Assembly: GCA_030670015.1 (NCBI GenBank)
Contig: DAOVCM010000012.1
Coordinates: 1-11,736 of the forward strand
Direction of reading: 5' to 3'
Length of the DNA: 11,736 nucleotides
DNA from: Candidatus Bathyarchaeota archaeon
GTDB taxonomy: Archaea; Thermoproteota; Bathyarchaeia; TCS64
The first letter of the stretch is position 1. The number at the start of each line of letters is the position of its first letter. A program made the translations under genes and the position numbers. This document shows positions 6,359-11,736 of this stretch, piece after piece. The notes beneath the pieces are model-generated. The model was not told where the DNA came from and made no database searches. It saw only the letters and a program-made list of their open reading frames with translations.

Positions 6359-9300
6359 TAGGCCACCTCCTTAGCCAGCTCCAGGGTTGGAGATATGCAG
6401 AGGCATTGAAGTTCCTGGAGAAGTAGCTTGAAAGCGTACGAGACTGTGACCGGCTCAATATCGCCTTTTCCCTCACATATGGGGCAAACGTACTTACGCT
6501 GGCGGATGTCGTAGAATGCAAGCTTACCGCAGCGCTCGCACACATATAATGTGTAGGCGTCAGACTCGTCTAGAAGCCTGTCTTTCAACAGCATCGCTGC
6601 ACCGTGGCCAACTAGGCAGTCCCTCTCCATCTCTCCGAACCTGAGTCCTCCTCCTCGCGCCCTCCCCTCGGTGGGCTGTCTGGTTAGCATCTGGACCTGC
6701 CCCCGTGCTCGGGCATGTATCTTGTCTACAACCATGTGGTGTAGTTTCTGGTAAAATGTAGGGCCGATGAATATGTGTGTCTTGAATTTACGGCCGCTAA
6801 GGCCATCGTACATGAGCTCTCGACCGCTTGGCTCGAATCCTAGCATCTTTAATTTCTCGGAGATAGATTCCAGGGACTCGTTGATGAAAGGCGTTCCGTC
6901 GACCTCCTCTCCCCTGAGGGCGGCGGCCTTTCCGGCGAGCGATTCAAGGAACTGGCCGACGGTCATTCGGGAGGGGAAGGCGTGGGGATTGATCATTATA
7001 TCAGGAATGGACCCATGGATGCTGAAGGGCATATCCTCCTGAGGGATGACCATTCCTATGACTCCCTTCTGACCGTGGCGGGAGACGAATTTGTCCCCAA
7101 GCTCCGGTATCCTGTGGCTTCGCACCTTGACCTTCATGAGGTGTGACCCTTCGATGTCCTTTGTGACGAAGATTGAGTCGACGACTCCCTCCTCAGTCGG
7201 CCTCACACCAACAGAAGTATCTCGTAGCTGAGGCCCTCTTACCTCAAAGCCTCTATACTCCTCGAGAAACCTTGGAGGACTGGTGCGACCAACAAGGATG
7301 TCCCCTCCCTTCACCTGCGACTCCGTGGCGATGAGGCCATCCTCCTCCAGCAACCTGTAGGCCTCTGCTCCGTGGTAGCCTCTTATACCGGCCTCAGGGA
7401 TGGTGAGCCTATCCTTTGCCCCACCTAGATACTGTTTGCACGCAGCTTTGTAGATGCGGAAGAAACTGGAGTGGCCGAGCCCCCGCTGTACGCTCGACTT
7501 GTTGAAGATGATGGCGTCCTCCATGTTATAACCGTCTGAGCTTAGAACAGCAACTAGGAAGTTCTGTCCTGAAGGTCTGGAGTTGTACCCCGTTATCTCC
7601 ATGGGTTTAGTCTGGACAAGAGGCTTCTGAGGGTAGTGGAGGAGGTGCCCCCTTGTGTCTGTGCGGTCTCGGTAATTCAAGGCGTACATTCCAGGAGCCT
7701 GCTTCGCCATTGCTGCCTGATATGTGTTCCTGGGTGACTGGTTGTGCTCAGGGAAGGGGATGATGGAGGCGGTTGCGCCTAGTATCGTGTAGATGCAGAT
7801 CTCCATGTGTGTGTGTCTCTCGGCGACATGGGTTGGATCCACAGCGATGTACGTGTTCTCCTCCTCCTCGGCGTCTAGGTACTCTATTATCCCTTCCCGG
7901 ATGAAGTCGTTCCACTGCCACCTCCCTGTCTGAAGATTTCGGATGTGCCTCGACTTAAGGAGGGGTTTTCCATCGTTAACGATTATAAGGGGTCGTCTGA
8001 TTCGTCCCTCGTCACAGTTTACATAGATCTCATTGTGATCAGCATAATAGGCAATATTCACCTCTCCACTGATCTCGCCTCGTCGACGCATCTCCCTAAT
8101 CGTCTCCACCAGCTCGTTAGGGGACAAAGTGTAGCCGAGAAGATGGCCTTCAGCAAAGATCTTCGCACCCTGGTGTCGTAGCTGCTCATCCGCCATCTTT
8201 GATGGGATAACGCCAAGGTAAAGCAGCGTTCGCTTCACCTTCTCGGGATCAGTACCTACAGAGATGCTTGCCATGAGGGAGAGGTTCTTCACCAGCCCAC
8301 AATTGGCGCCCTCCGGGGTCTCATTAGGGCAGAGCCTTCCCCAGTGTGTAGAGTGGAGGTCTCTCGCCTCGAAGTTGGGCTGACTCCTGCTGAGAGGTGA
8401 CTGTAGCCTTCTGAGGTGGCTGAGGGTCGAGAGGGTATTAGTCCTGTCTAGAAGCTGGGTCATACCAACGCGGCCCCTGCGCCAGTTGCCGGTCGCAAGG
8501 GCGTGCTTGACGCGGCTGCTAATAATTCCAGGCCGGACAGCGGCAGAGATGAGAACCCCTTTCCTTCGGGTACTCATCCTGCGGAATTGGTAGCGCATAT
8601 CCCTGTAGAGGCTCCAGAAGGCGCTTCGGAAGAGTTCGGCTAGTAGGGGCCCGGCTAGCTTGATCCTCTTATTCTTGAGGTGATCCTTGTCGTCCTCCTC
8701 ACGTCTACCAAGCTTGAGCTCTATGATACGGGAGGTCATCTCCCCTAAGAATATGGCTTTATCGATCCTATCTTTCTCCTCCCGCCCAATGTGGGGTAGA
8801 AGGTTACGGTCAATTATAGTCTCCGCTCTCTTCATTCTGAATTCTTTGACCTGACCGAAGGCCACCCTGTTCCCTATGTACAGAACTGCATCCTCGATCG
8901 TCTGGATGCTCGTGGTCTCCATGAAAGAAGATTCAAGCTCGTTCAAGATGTCGCCATCCAGGGAGACCATCTCAGCTACCTCCCGATCCGTCTCCACGCC
9001 CAATGCTCTCATCAGGACGACGAAGGGCACGGGAACTGGGACTCCAGGGATGGAGATGACTAATCCACCCTTTGACTTAAGGGCCATCTCGATTCGGGCC
9101 CGGAAGCCTACAGTCGTAGAGAAGACCTTACCCCGGTATACAGGTCTGGACCCCCTTGTATCAACCTCTATGAGCACCCTGTTAGGAGCTAGGTCCTCAA
9201 GGGAGACAATGACCCTCTCCGAACCGTTAACAATGAAGTAGCCACCAACCTCGTCTGGGTCCTCGCCGAGGTTGATGAGCTCCTCCGGAGTATGCTTGGA

Positions 9301-9687
9301 GAGGAAGCATAGGTCAGATCTGACCATTATAGGAAGGTTACCTATATTGACACGATCCAGATACTCCCGACCCTCATCTTTAAGGATTATATCCAAGTAG
9401 AGGGGAGCCGCATAAGTAAGATTTCGGATCCGGGTTTCCCGGGGGTAGACGCCGCGAACTGTTCCGTCGACCTCGACGACACGGGGCGCGTCCACTTCGA
9501 TGGTGCCAAACTTGATGTCATAGGTGTGACCGGGTACCTCGATGGTAATCCCCCGGATCTCATCTATGATGTGCTGGAGAGTGTTCTGAACGAAGTCGTT
9601 GTAACTGTCCAGATGCTGCTTGACGAGACCTTCCTCTAGGAAAAAGGTCTTCATTACATTCCAATAATCCTGATCTGTGAGAAGCAA
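6358..9687 (-). CDS. rpoB: DNA-directed RNA polymerase subunit B, unsplit, about 1109 aa
   Basis: Second-largest catalytic subunit of archaeal RNA polymerase (bacterial beta, eukaryotic Rpb2). Blocks visible, numbered from the upstream GTG at 9696, include the N-terminal VKQHLDSYNDF, NGSERVIVSLEDLAPNR, and the fork region DLHSTHWGRLCPNETPEG near 447-463. GYNMEDAIIFNKSS lies near 720-733, and the hybrid-binding stretch SRHGQKGVIGM near 871-881. LTRQPTEGRARGGGLRFGEMERD follows, with a C-terminal zinc site, CxxC near 1052 and CxxC near 1071. It is one gene, not split into B' and B'' as in many euryarchaea. The start is ambiguous. GTG 9696 has no ribosome site upstream, whereas TTG 9687 has AAGGTGA (9699-9693) 5 bases before it, so I prefer TTG 9687; the difference is three residues. 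It heads the operon rpoB-rpoA-L30e-nusA. No rpoH precedes it. Confidence 0.97.
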   Translation of the reverse strand: MLLTDQDYWNVMKTFFLEEGLVKQHLDSYNDFVQNTLQHIIDEIRGITIEVPGHTYDIKFGTIEVDAPRVVEVDGTVRGVYPRETRIRNLTYAAPLYLDIILKDEGREYLDRVNIGNLPIMVRSDLCFLSKHTPEELINLGEDPDEVGGYFIVNGSERVIVSLEDLAPNRVLIEVDTRGSRPVYRGKVFSTTVGFRARIEMALKSKGGLVISIPGVPVPVPFVVLMRALGVETDREVAEMVSLDGDILNELESSFMETTSIQTIEDAVLYIGNRVAFGQVKEFRMKRAETIIDRNLLPHIGREEKDRIDKAIFLGEMTSRIIELKLGRREEDDKDHLKNKRIKLAGPLLAELFRSAFWSLYRDMRYQFRRMSTRRKGVLISAAVRPGIISSRVKHALATGNWRRGRVGMTQLLDRTNTLSTLSHLRRLQSPLSRSQPNFEARDLHSTHWGRLCPNETPEGANCGLVKNLSLMASISVGTDPEKVKRTLLYLGVIPSKMADEQLRHQGAKIFAEGHLLGYTLSPNELVETIREMRRRGEISGEVNIAYYADHNEIYVNCDEGRIRRPLIIVNDGKPLLKSRHIRNLQTGRWQWNDFIREGIIEYLDAEEEENTYIAVDPTHVAERHTHMEICIYTILGATASIIPFPEHNQSPRNTYQAAMAKQAPGMYALNYRDRTDTRGHLLHYPQKPLVQTKPMEITGYNSRPSGQNFLVAVLSSDGYNMEDAIIFNKSSVQRGLGHSSFFRIYKAACKQYLGGAKDRLTIPEAGIRGYHGAEAYRLLEEDGLIATESQVKGGDILVGRTSPPRFLEEYRGFEVRGPQLRDTSVGVRPTEEGVVDSIFVTKDIEGSHLMKVKVRSHRIPELGDKFVSRHGQKGVIGMVIPQEDMPFSIHGSIPDIMINPHAFPSRMTVGQFLESLAGKAAALRGEEVDGTPFINESLESISEKLKMLGFEPSGRELMYDGLSGRKFKTHIFIGPTFYQKLHHMVVDKIHARARGQVQMLTRQPTEGRARGGGLRFGEMERDCLVGHGAAMLLKDRLLDESDAYTLYVCERCGKLAFYDIRQRKYVCPICEGKGDIEPVTVSYAFKLLLQELQCLCISPTLELAKEVA
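6364..6372 (-). promoter_or_regulatory. Strong Shine-Dalgarno site for rpoA (AAGGAGGTG) inside the end of rpoB
   Basis: AAGGAGGTG ends 5 bases before the rpoA ATG and is fully complementary to the archaeal 16S rRNA 3' end. It is encoded by the last RpoB codons (K-E-V), so the RpoB C-terminus and the rpoA ribosome site share bases. It is the best ribosome site in the operon, and it decides the rpoA start. Confidence 0.85.
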
Positions 9688-9692
9688 CTCTT

Positions 9693-9749
9693 TCACCTTA
9701 AAACATAACTATCTATATGTGAAGTTGATGACATGGGACTCTGAATCAT
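9693..9749 (-). other. Possible 18-codon leader reading frame ending at the rpoB start
   Basis: An ATG at 9749 opens an 18-codon frame whose TGA (9695-9693) overlaps the alternative rpoB GTG start as GTGA. A GAGGGGG stretch lies about 18 bases upstream of the ATG, further than usual, and AGG directly abuts it. The frame is short enough to arise by chance, and I see no conserved peptide in it. It is recorded because the overlap is of the type used for translational coupling. Confidence 0.2.
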
Positions 9750-9838
9750 CCTATCTAACTCAATTCCCCCTCTACACGGTTTTCATCCGACTAAAAGCCG
9801 TTAAAACCTTCAAGAGGCTACACACTATGCCGAACACC

Positions 9839-9854
9839 TATTAATAAATCTTTT
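9839..9854 (-). promoter_or_regulatory. BRE/TATA promoter candidate for the rpoB operon
   Basis: On the minus strand AAAAGA is followed by TTTATTAATA, a good archaeal BRE plus TATA match. Transcription would start near 9818, giving a leader of about 120-130 bases before rpoB. No better TATA candidate lies closer at a workable distance; a CATATAG at about 9719-9713 is too near the start codon. Confidence 0.5.
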
Positions 9855-10197
9855 GAGATATACCACTTCCACAGCAAATCATATCCATGAAAAACACGAT
9901 TTTGTGCTACTCAATGCATTGTAGATCATAATATGAGTTCAATCCCTTTTCGCAACCATCTCATGTCTTCATATTTTCTATCTATTTAAGGAAGTGCACA
10001 TTAGAAAGGGAGTTTTAATCCATCACATTAACAATACTATACGGGTATGGTTAAACATGGATATTCAGCGTTTCTGATACTTTAATTTCAAAGCATCCAC
10101 AGCACATCAGACACTACAGCCCTATTTCAAGCCACATCATCCTCACGCATGAATTTAAGTAATTTAAGATAAAGTGAACAATGCATCTTAATCGAAT

Positions 10198-10214
10198 ACA
10201 AACCTTTAATAATA
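10198..10214 (+). promoter_or_regulatory. BRE/TATA promoter candidate for LSm and L37e
   Basis: ACAAACC followed by TTTAATAATA fits a BRE plus TATA. Transcription would start near 10235, about 48 bases before the LSm start. A second, weaker candidate (CTTTATTCGATAAA, 10221-10234) would give a start near 10253. One of these probably drives the LSm-L37e pair. Confidence 0.45.
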
Positions 10215-10282
10215 AAACACCTTTATTCGATAAATGCTCTGCTGGAGAAAATTTACTTGAATATTGCTTGGAGTGATACAGA

Positions 10283-10507
10283 TTGGCTGAGATGATTGAA
10301 CGAGTACTCGAAAGGAGTATCGGGAAGACAGTACTCATCAAGTTAAGAGGAGGTAGAACCCTGCGGGGGTTACTCGAAGGCTTCGATCAACACGTTAATC
10401 TTGTACTGAAAGATGCGGAGAACATCAGTGACCCCGATAACATTGAAATTATCGGTACGATCGTCCTTCGGGGCGACAATGTCGTCATGATCTCGCCGCC
10501 TCCTTAG
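10283..10507 (+). CDS. LSm / Sm-like archaeal protein (SmAP), 74 aa
   Basis: Small RNA-binding protein that forms a heptameric ring and binds U-rich RNA, related to bacterial Hfq and eukaryotic Sm proteins. Sm1 spans about residues 14-46 (GKTVLIKLRGGRTLRG...GFDQHVNLVLKDA) and Sm2 about 56-70 (IIGTIVLRGDNVVMI). The RNA-binding residues D35, H37 and N39 in Sm1, and the R63-G-D-N motif in Sm2, are all present. The start is TTG at 10283: GTGAT at 10273-10277, within GGAGTGAT, ends 5 bases before it. The next in-frame ATG (10292) would sit too far from that site and remove three residues. L37e follows 24 bases after the stop, the common archaeal LSm-L37e pair, so the two are probably co-transcribed. 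The protein ends in three prolines, and its length is typical of the family. Confidence 0.95.
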   Translation: MAEMIERVLERSIGKTVLIKLRGGRTLRGLLEGFDQHVNLVLKDAENISDPDNIEIIGTIVLRGDNVVMISPPP

Positions 10508-10531
10508 GGCATGGGATGGAGTTCCAGTTAG

Positions 10532-10714
10532 ATGCCTACTAAAAAAGCCATTCACACAGCGAAGCGGGTTCACATCCGTTGTAGACGTTGCGGACGAAGG
10601 GCCTACCACATCAGAAATAAAAGCTGTTCAGCCTGTGGGTACGGAGCGTCCTCGAAGATACGGCGGAATTCGTGGACAAGGAAAAAGTTGAACAGGTCGA
10701 AACGTATCGTCTAA
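10532..10714 (+). CDS. rpl37e: Ribosomal protein L37e, 60 aa
   Basis: Small basic zinc-binding protein of the large ribosomal subunit, found in archaea and eukaryotes but not bacteria. The zinc ligands are C17/C20 (CRRC) and C32/C35 (CSAC), inside the signature HIRCRRCGRRAYHIRNKSC. Lys and Arg make up a large share of the chain. The length of 60 residues is normal. The ATG at 10532 has GGGATGGAG (10513-10521) about 10 bases upstream. It follows LSm closely and is probably on the same transcript. A separate promoter-like sequence lies after it, so the next gene may be independent. I see nothing unusual in the protein. Confidence 0.96.
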   Translation: MPTKKAIHTAKRVHIRCRRCGRRAYHIRNKSCSACGYGASSKIRRNSWTRKKLNRSKRIV

Positions 10715-10725
10715 GTTGGCCCTCC

Positions 10726-10738
10726 AATAAATATTAAA
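10726..10738 (+). promoter_or_regulatory. TATA-like promoter before the 160-aa gene
   Basis: AATAAATATTAAA lies 12-24 bases after the L37e stop. Transcription would start near 10757-10762. That leaves a very short leader carrying the GGAG at 10763-10766 and the TTG start at 10773. The gene could also be read through from LSm-L37e. Confidence 0.45.
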
Positions 10739-10772
10739 TTGTACTCCGATCCTCGTATGTTTGGAGATATAC

Positions 10773-11255
10773 TTGTCAAAGGATATTCCGTTTAAGATGG
10801 TCAAGCCAGAGTTTCTTGACTTCGTGAACTACAACATCTGTAAAACCTACTCTGAGAAATATGGGAAGGAGAGAGCGGAGGAGTTCTTCCGCAGGGTTGG
10901 CGAGATAGGTTTCGAGGAGCTTAATAAAATGGTAGATTTTCCGAGCTCTGACCCTTATGATGTGTTGAGAACTGTTGGGAAGTTTCTAGAGGATATGGGG
11001 TACATGTCGAAGATCCAGCTGACGAAAGTGGAGGAGGATGAAGTCGTCATAGAGATGTTTGGAGCCTCAGTCATCAGGTCATCAATCCGGTTGGTGGAGG
11101 GAGGTGACAGCCCAAGTCATTTCATGACTAACCTGATGTTCGCAGCGCTCAAGGAGGTGAGTGGTATCCGGGCTGATATCTACGACCTGACTTTAGAGCA
11201 ACCCTCCGCGGTAACTAGCTACACGATGGAGAAATGGGTACTGAAAAAGATATAA
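10773..11255 (+). CDS. Uncharacterised protein, possibly V4R-like fold, about 160 aa
   Basis: I do not recognise this protein with certainty. It is soluble and mixed alpha/beta, with no signal peptide or membrane segment. The N-terminal half is helical (CKTYSEKYGKERAEEFFRR). A middle part alternates strands (IQLTKVEEDEVVIEMFG). The end has a His within a helix (SHFMTNLMFAALKEVSGI) and then two strands (RADIYDLTLEQ, SYTMEKWVLKK). That order resembles the V4R/hydrocarbon-binding fold, but the Cys residues common near the end of that family are missing. A methanogenesis- or tetrapyrrole-linked role cannot be claimed. I chose TTG 10773 because GGAG (10763-10766) lies 6 bases before it. In-frame TTG 10761 has no ribosome site. 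ATG 10797, which gives 152 residues, has only a distant AAAGGAT. It sits 58 bases after L37e on the same strand and converges with the HAD gene. Confidence 0.75.
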   Translation: MSKDIPFKMVKPEFLDFVNYNICKTYSEKYGKERAEEFFRRVGEIGFEELNKMVDFPSSDPYDVLRTVGKFLEDMGYMSKIQLTKVEEDEVVIEMFGASVIRSSIRLVEGGDSPSHFMTNLMFAALKEVSGIRADIYDLTLEQPSAVTSYTMEKWVLKKI

Positions 11256-11269
11256 CGGTACCTGAATCT

Positions 11270-11286
11270 TTAGATTTTCTTTCTAA
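11270..11286 (+). terminator. Small hairpin with T-rich loop after the 160-aa gene
   Basis: TTAGA and TCTAA can pair across a T-rich 7-base loop, starting 15 bases after the stop codon. The stem is weak, but the T-richness fits archaeal termination, and the next gene converges. On the opposite strand, a T-run (complement of 11448-11454) could serve the HAD gene. Confidence 0.35.
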
Positions 11287-11463
11287 TCGAATTTCCCATG
11301 AATTCCTGAAAGTCTTTTCTTGAGATCGCTGAGAAAGCTAGGTATGGTATTCGAGACGACTCTGAAGAGGCAACTTCTTGAGGGAGTAGTTGTCAACGAC
11401 TTTCAATGTTGTGTACATCCTTTTATTGTGGTAAGGAGTTTCCCCTGAAGAAAAGGATATATT

Positions 11464-11736
11464 CTATGCTCCTAAGAGTCGCGCCGCCTCTAAGAGGTTA
11501 TGAACTTCGTGATCTGCTCTCTGATCCTCAATGTTAGGAATGTGTTCTCCCCTTCTATTCAGCCAGATAGTTATGATGCCTGTCATCTTTGCAGGGCGGA
11601 TGTCACTCAAGGGAGTGTCGCCTATGCTCACGGTCTTCCCCGGTTCGGAGCCAATTCTCTCAAGCGCGATGTGATAGTACTCGGGTTCTGTCTTCAGGTA
11701 GCCTATTGTGGACTCGCCCAAAATGTAGTCGAAGTA
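11464..11736 (-). CDS. HAD-superfamily hydrolase, C-terminal part (5' truncated by window edge)
   Basis: C-terminal part of a haloacid dehalogenase-like hydrolase, probably a phosphatase acting on a small phosphorylated metabolite in the cytoplasm. The frame is open to the right edge (YFDYILGES), so the TTG at 11721 is internal, not a start. Visible are the catalytic Lys region (YLKTEPEYYHIALERIG), the metal-binding motif IV (VSIGDTPLSDI, with Asp residues at the expected spacing) and the following GIITIWLNRRG, typical of the family. The usual Lys-Pro pair is Lys-Thr here, with Pro two residues later. Motif I (DxDxT) and the cap domain lie beyond the window. About 90 residues are seen of an expected 200-240. 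The substrate is unknown. It converges with the 160-residue gene across a gap of about 210 bases. Confidence 0.9.
   Translation of the reverse strand, partial: YFDYILGESTIGYLKTEPEYYHIALERIGSEPGKTVSIGDTPLSDIRPAKMTGIITIWLNRRGEHIPNIEDQRADHEVHNLLEAARLLGA

Larger units (their letters stand above)
9697..10282. other. AT-rich divergent intergenic region between rpoB and LSm
   Basis: These roughly 590 bases hold no credible gene. AT content is clearly higher than in the flanking coding DNA. rpoH, the usual gene before rpoB, is not here as an intact frame on either strand. Visible items are the rpoB promoter candidate at 9839-9854 and a CAATGCATTG palindrome at 9912-9921. A TATA-like CTATTTAAG on the plus strand at about 9981-9989 has nothing obvious downstream. 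AATTTAAG occurs in tandem at 10152-10159 and 10161-10168, and the LSm promoter candidates lie at 10198-10234. No tRNA cloverleaf or convincing C/D box RNA was found by eye. A small RNA gene cannot be excluded. Confidence 0.6.

Noticed and set aside
2892..9241. Many long antisense and alternate-frame open stretches across rpoA and rpoB
   Set aside because: They lie opposite two large, unmistakable genes. Their compositions are typical of shadow frames, and none has a clear ribosome site.
9697..10282. Possible C/D box or other small RNA in the divergent gap
   Set aside because: No pair of C (RTGATGA) and D (CTGA) boxes at proper spacing could be found by eye.
11344..11448. 34-codon plus-strand frame (MVFETTLKRQLLEG...) between the 160-residue gene and the HAD gene
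   Set aside because: It is short, with no properly spaced ribosome site (AGGT directly abuts the ATG) and no recognised family. It could be a decayed remnant but cannot be supported.
1..11736. CRISPR array, insertion sequence, attachment site or defence island
   Set aside because: No regularly spaced repeats, transposase motifs, terminal inverted repeats or defence-gene domains were seen on either strand.

Overview
This window is archaeal chromosomal DNA. The evidence is an archaeal-type RNA polymerase gene block (rpoB, rpoA, ribosomal L30e, a short two-KH NusA), an LSm (Sm-like archaeal protein) gene beside ribosomal protein L37e, archaeal BRE/TATA-like promoters, and GGAG/GGTGA Shine-Dalgarno sites. 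RNA polymerase subunit A is one unsplit 1279-residue chain rather than separate A' and A'' genes, and subunit B is also unsplit. Unsplit A together with unsplit B points away from Euryarchaeota and typical Crenarchaeota, towards Thaumarchaeota/Aigarchaeota-like or other deep TACK or Asgard-type lineages. I cannot fix the phylum from sequence reading alone.

Layout. The left edge (2-586, +) is the C-terminal two thirds of a D-isomer-specific 2-hydroxyacid dehydrogenase. A 60-residue orphan gene follows on the minus strand (723-905). Next on the plus strand, with its own promoter and ribosome site, is a broken flavin-reductase-like (PNPOx/NimA family) gene, 1147-1619. It carries a frameshift at an A7 run and an in-frame TAA. 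The minus-strand block 9687 to 1791 is a tight transcription operon: rpoB, rpoA, L30e and nusA, with overlaps of 1 and 8 bases and then a 1-base gap. The usual neighbours rpoH (upstream of rpoB) and S12/S7 (downstream of nusA) are absent here. Upstream of rpoB lies an AT-rich divergent intergenic region of about 590 bases holding promoters for both directions. To its right on the plus strand come LSm, L37e and an unrecognised 160-residue protein that may have a V4R-like fold. The right edge (minus strand) is the C-terminal part of a HAD-family phosphatase-like hydrolase.

How the genes work together. The large operon supplies the catalytic core of RNA polymerase, one ribosomal protein and a KH-domain factor linked to transcription, a classic information-processing set. 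LSm and L37e form the equally classic archaeal RNA-binding and ribosome pair, reading away from the polymerase operon. The dehydrogenase, the broken oxidoreductase and the HAD protein are unrelated metabolic genes on the flanks. No CRISPR array, insertion sequence, tRNA, rRNA or obvious novel multi-gene system is visible. The most unusual points are the unsplit rpoA, the loss of the canonical operon neighbours, the frameshift exactly on a slippery heptamer, and repeated apparent use of TTG start codons.
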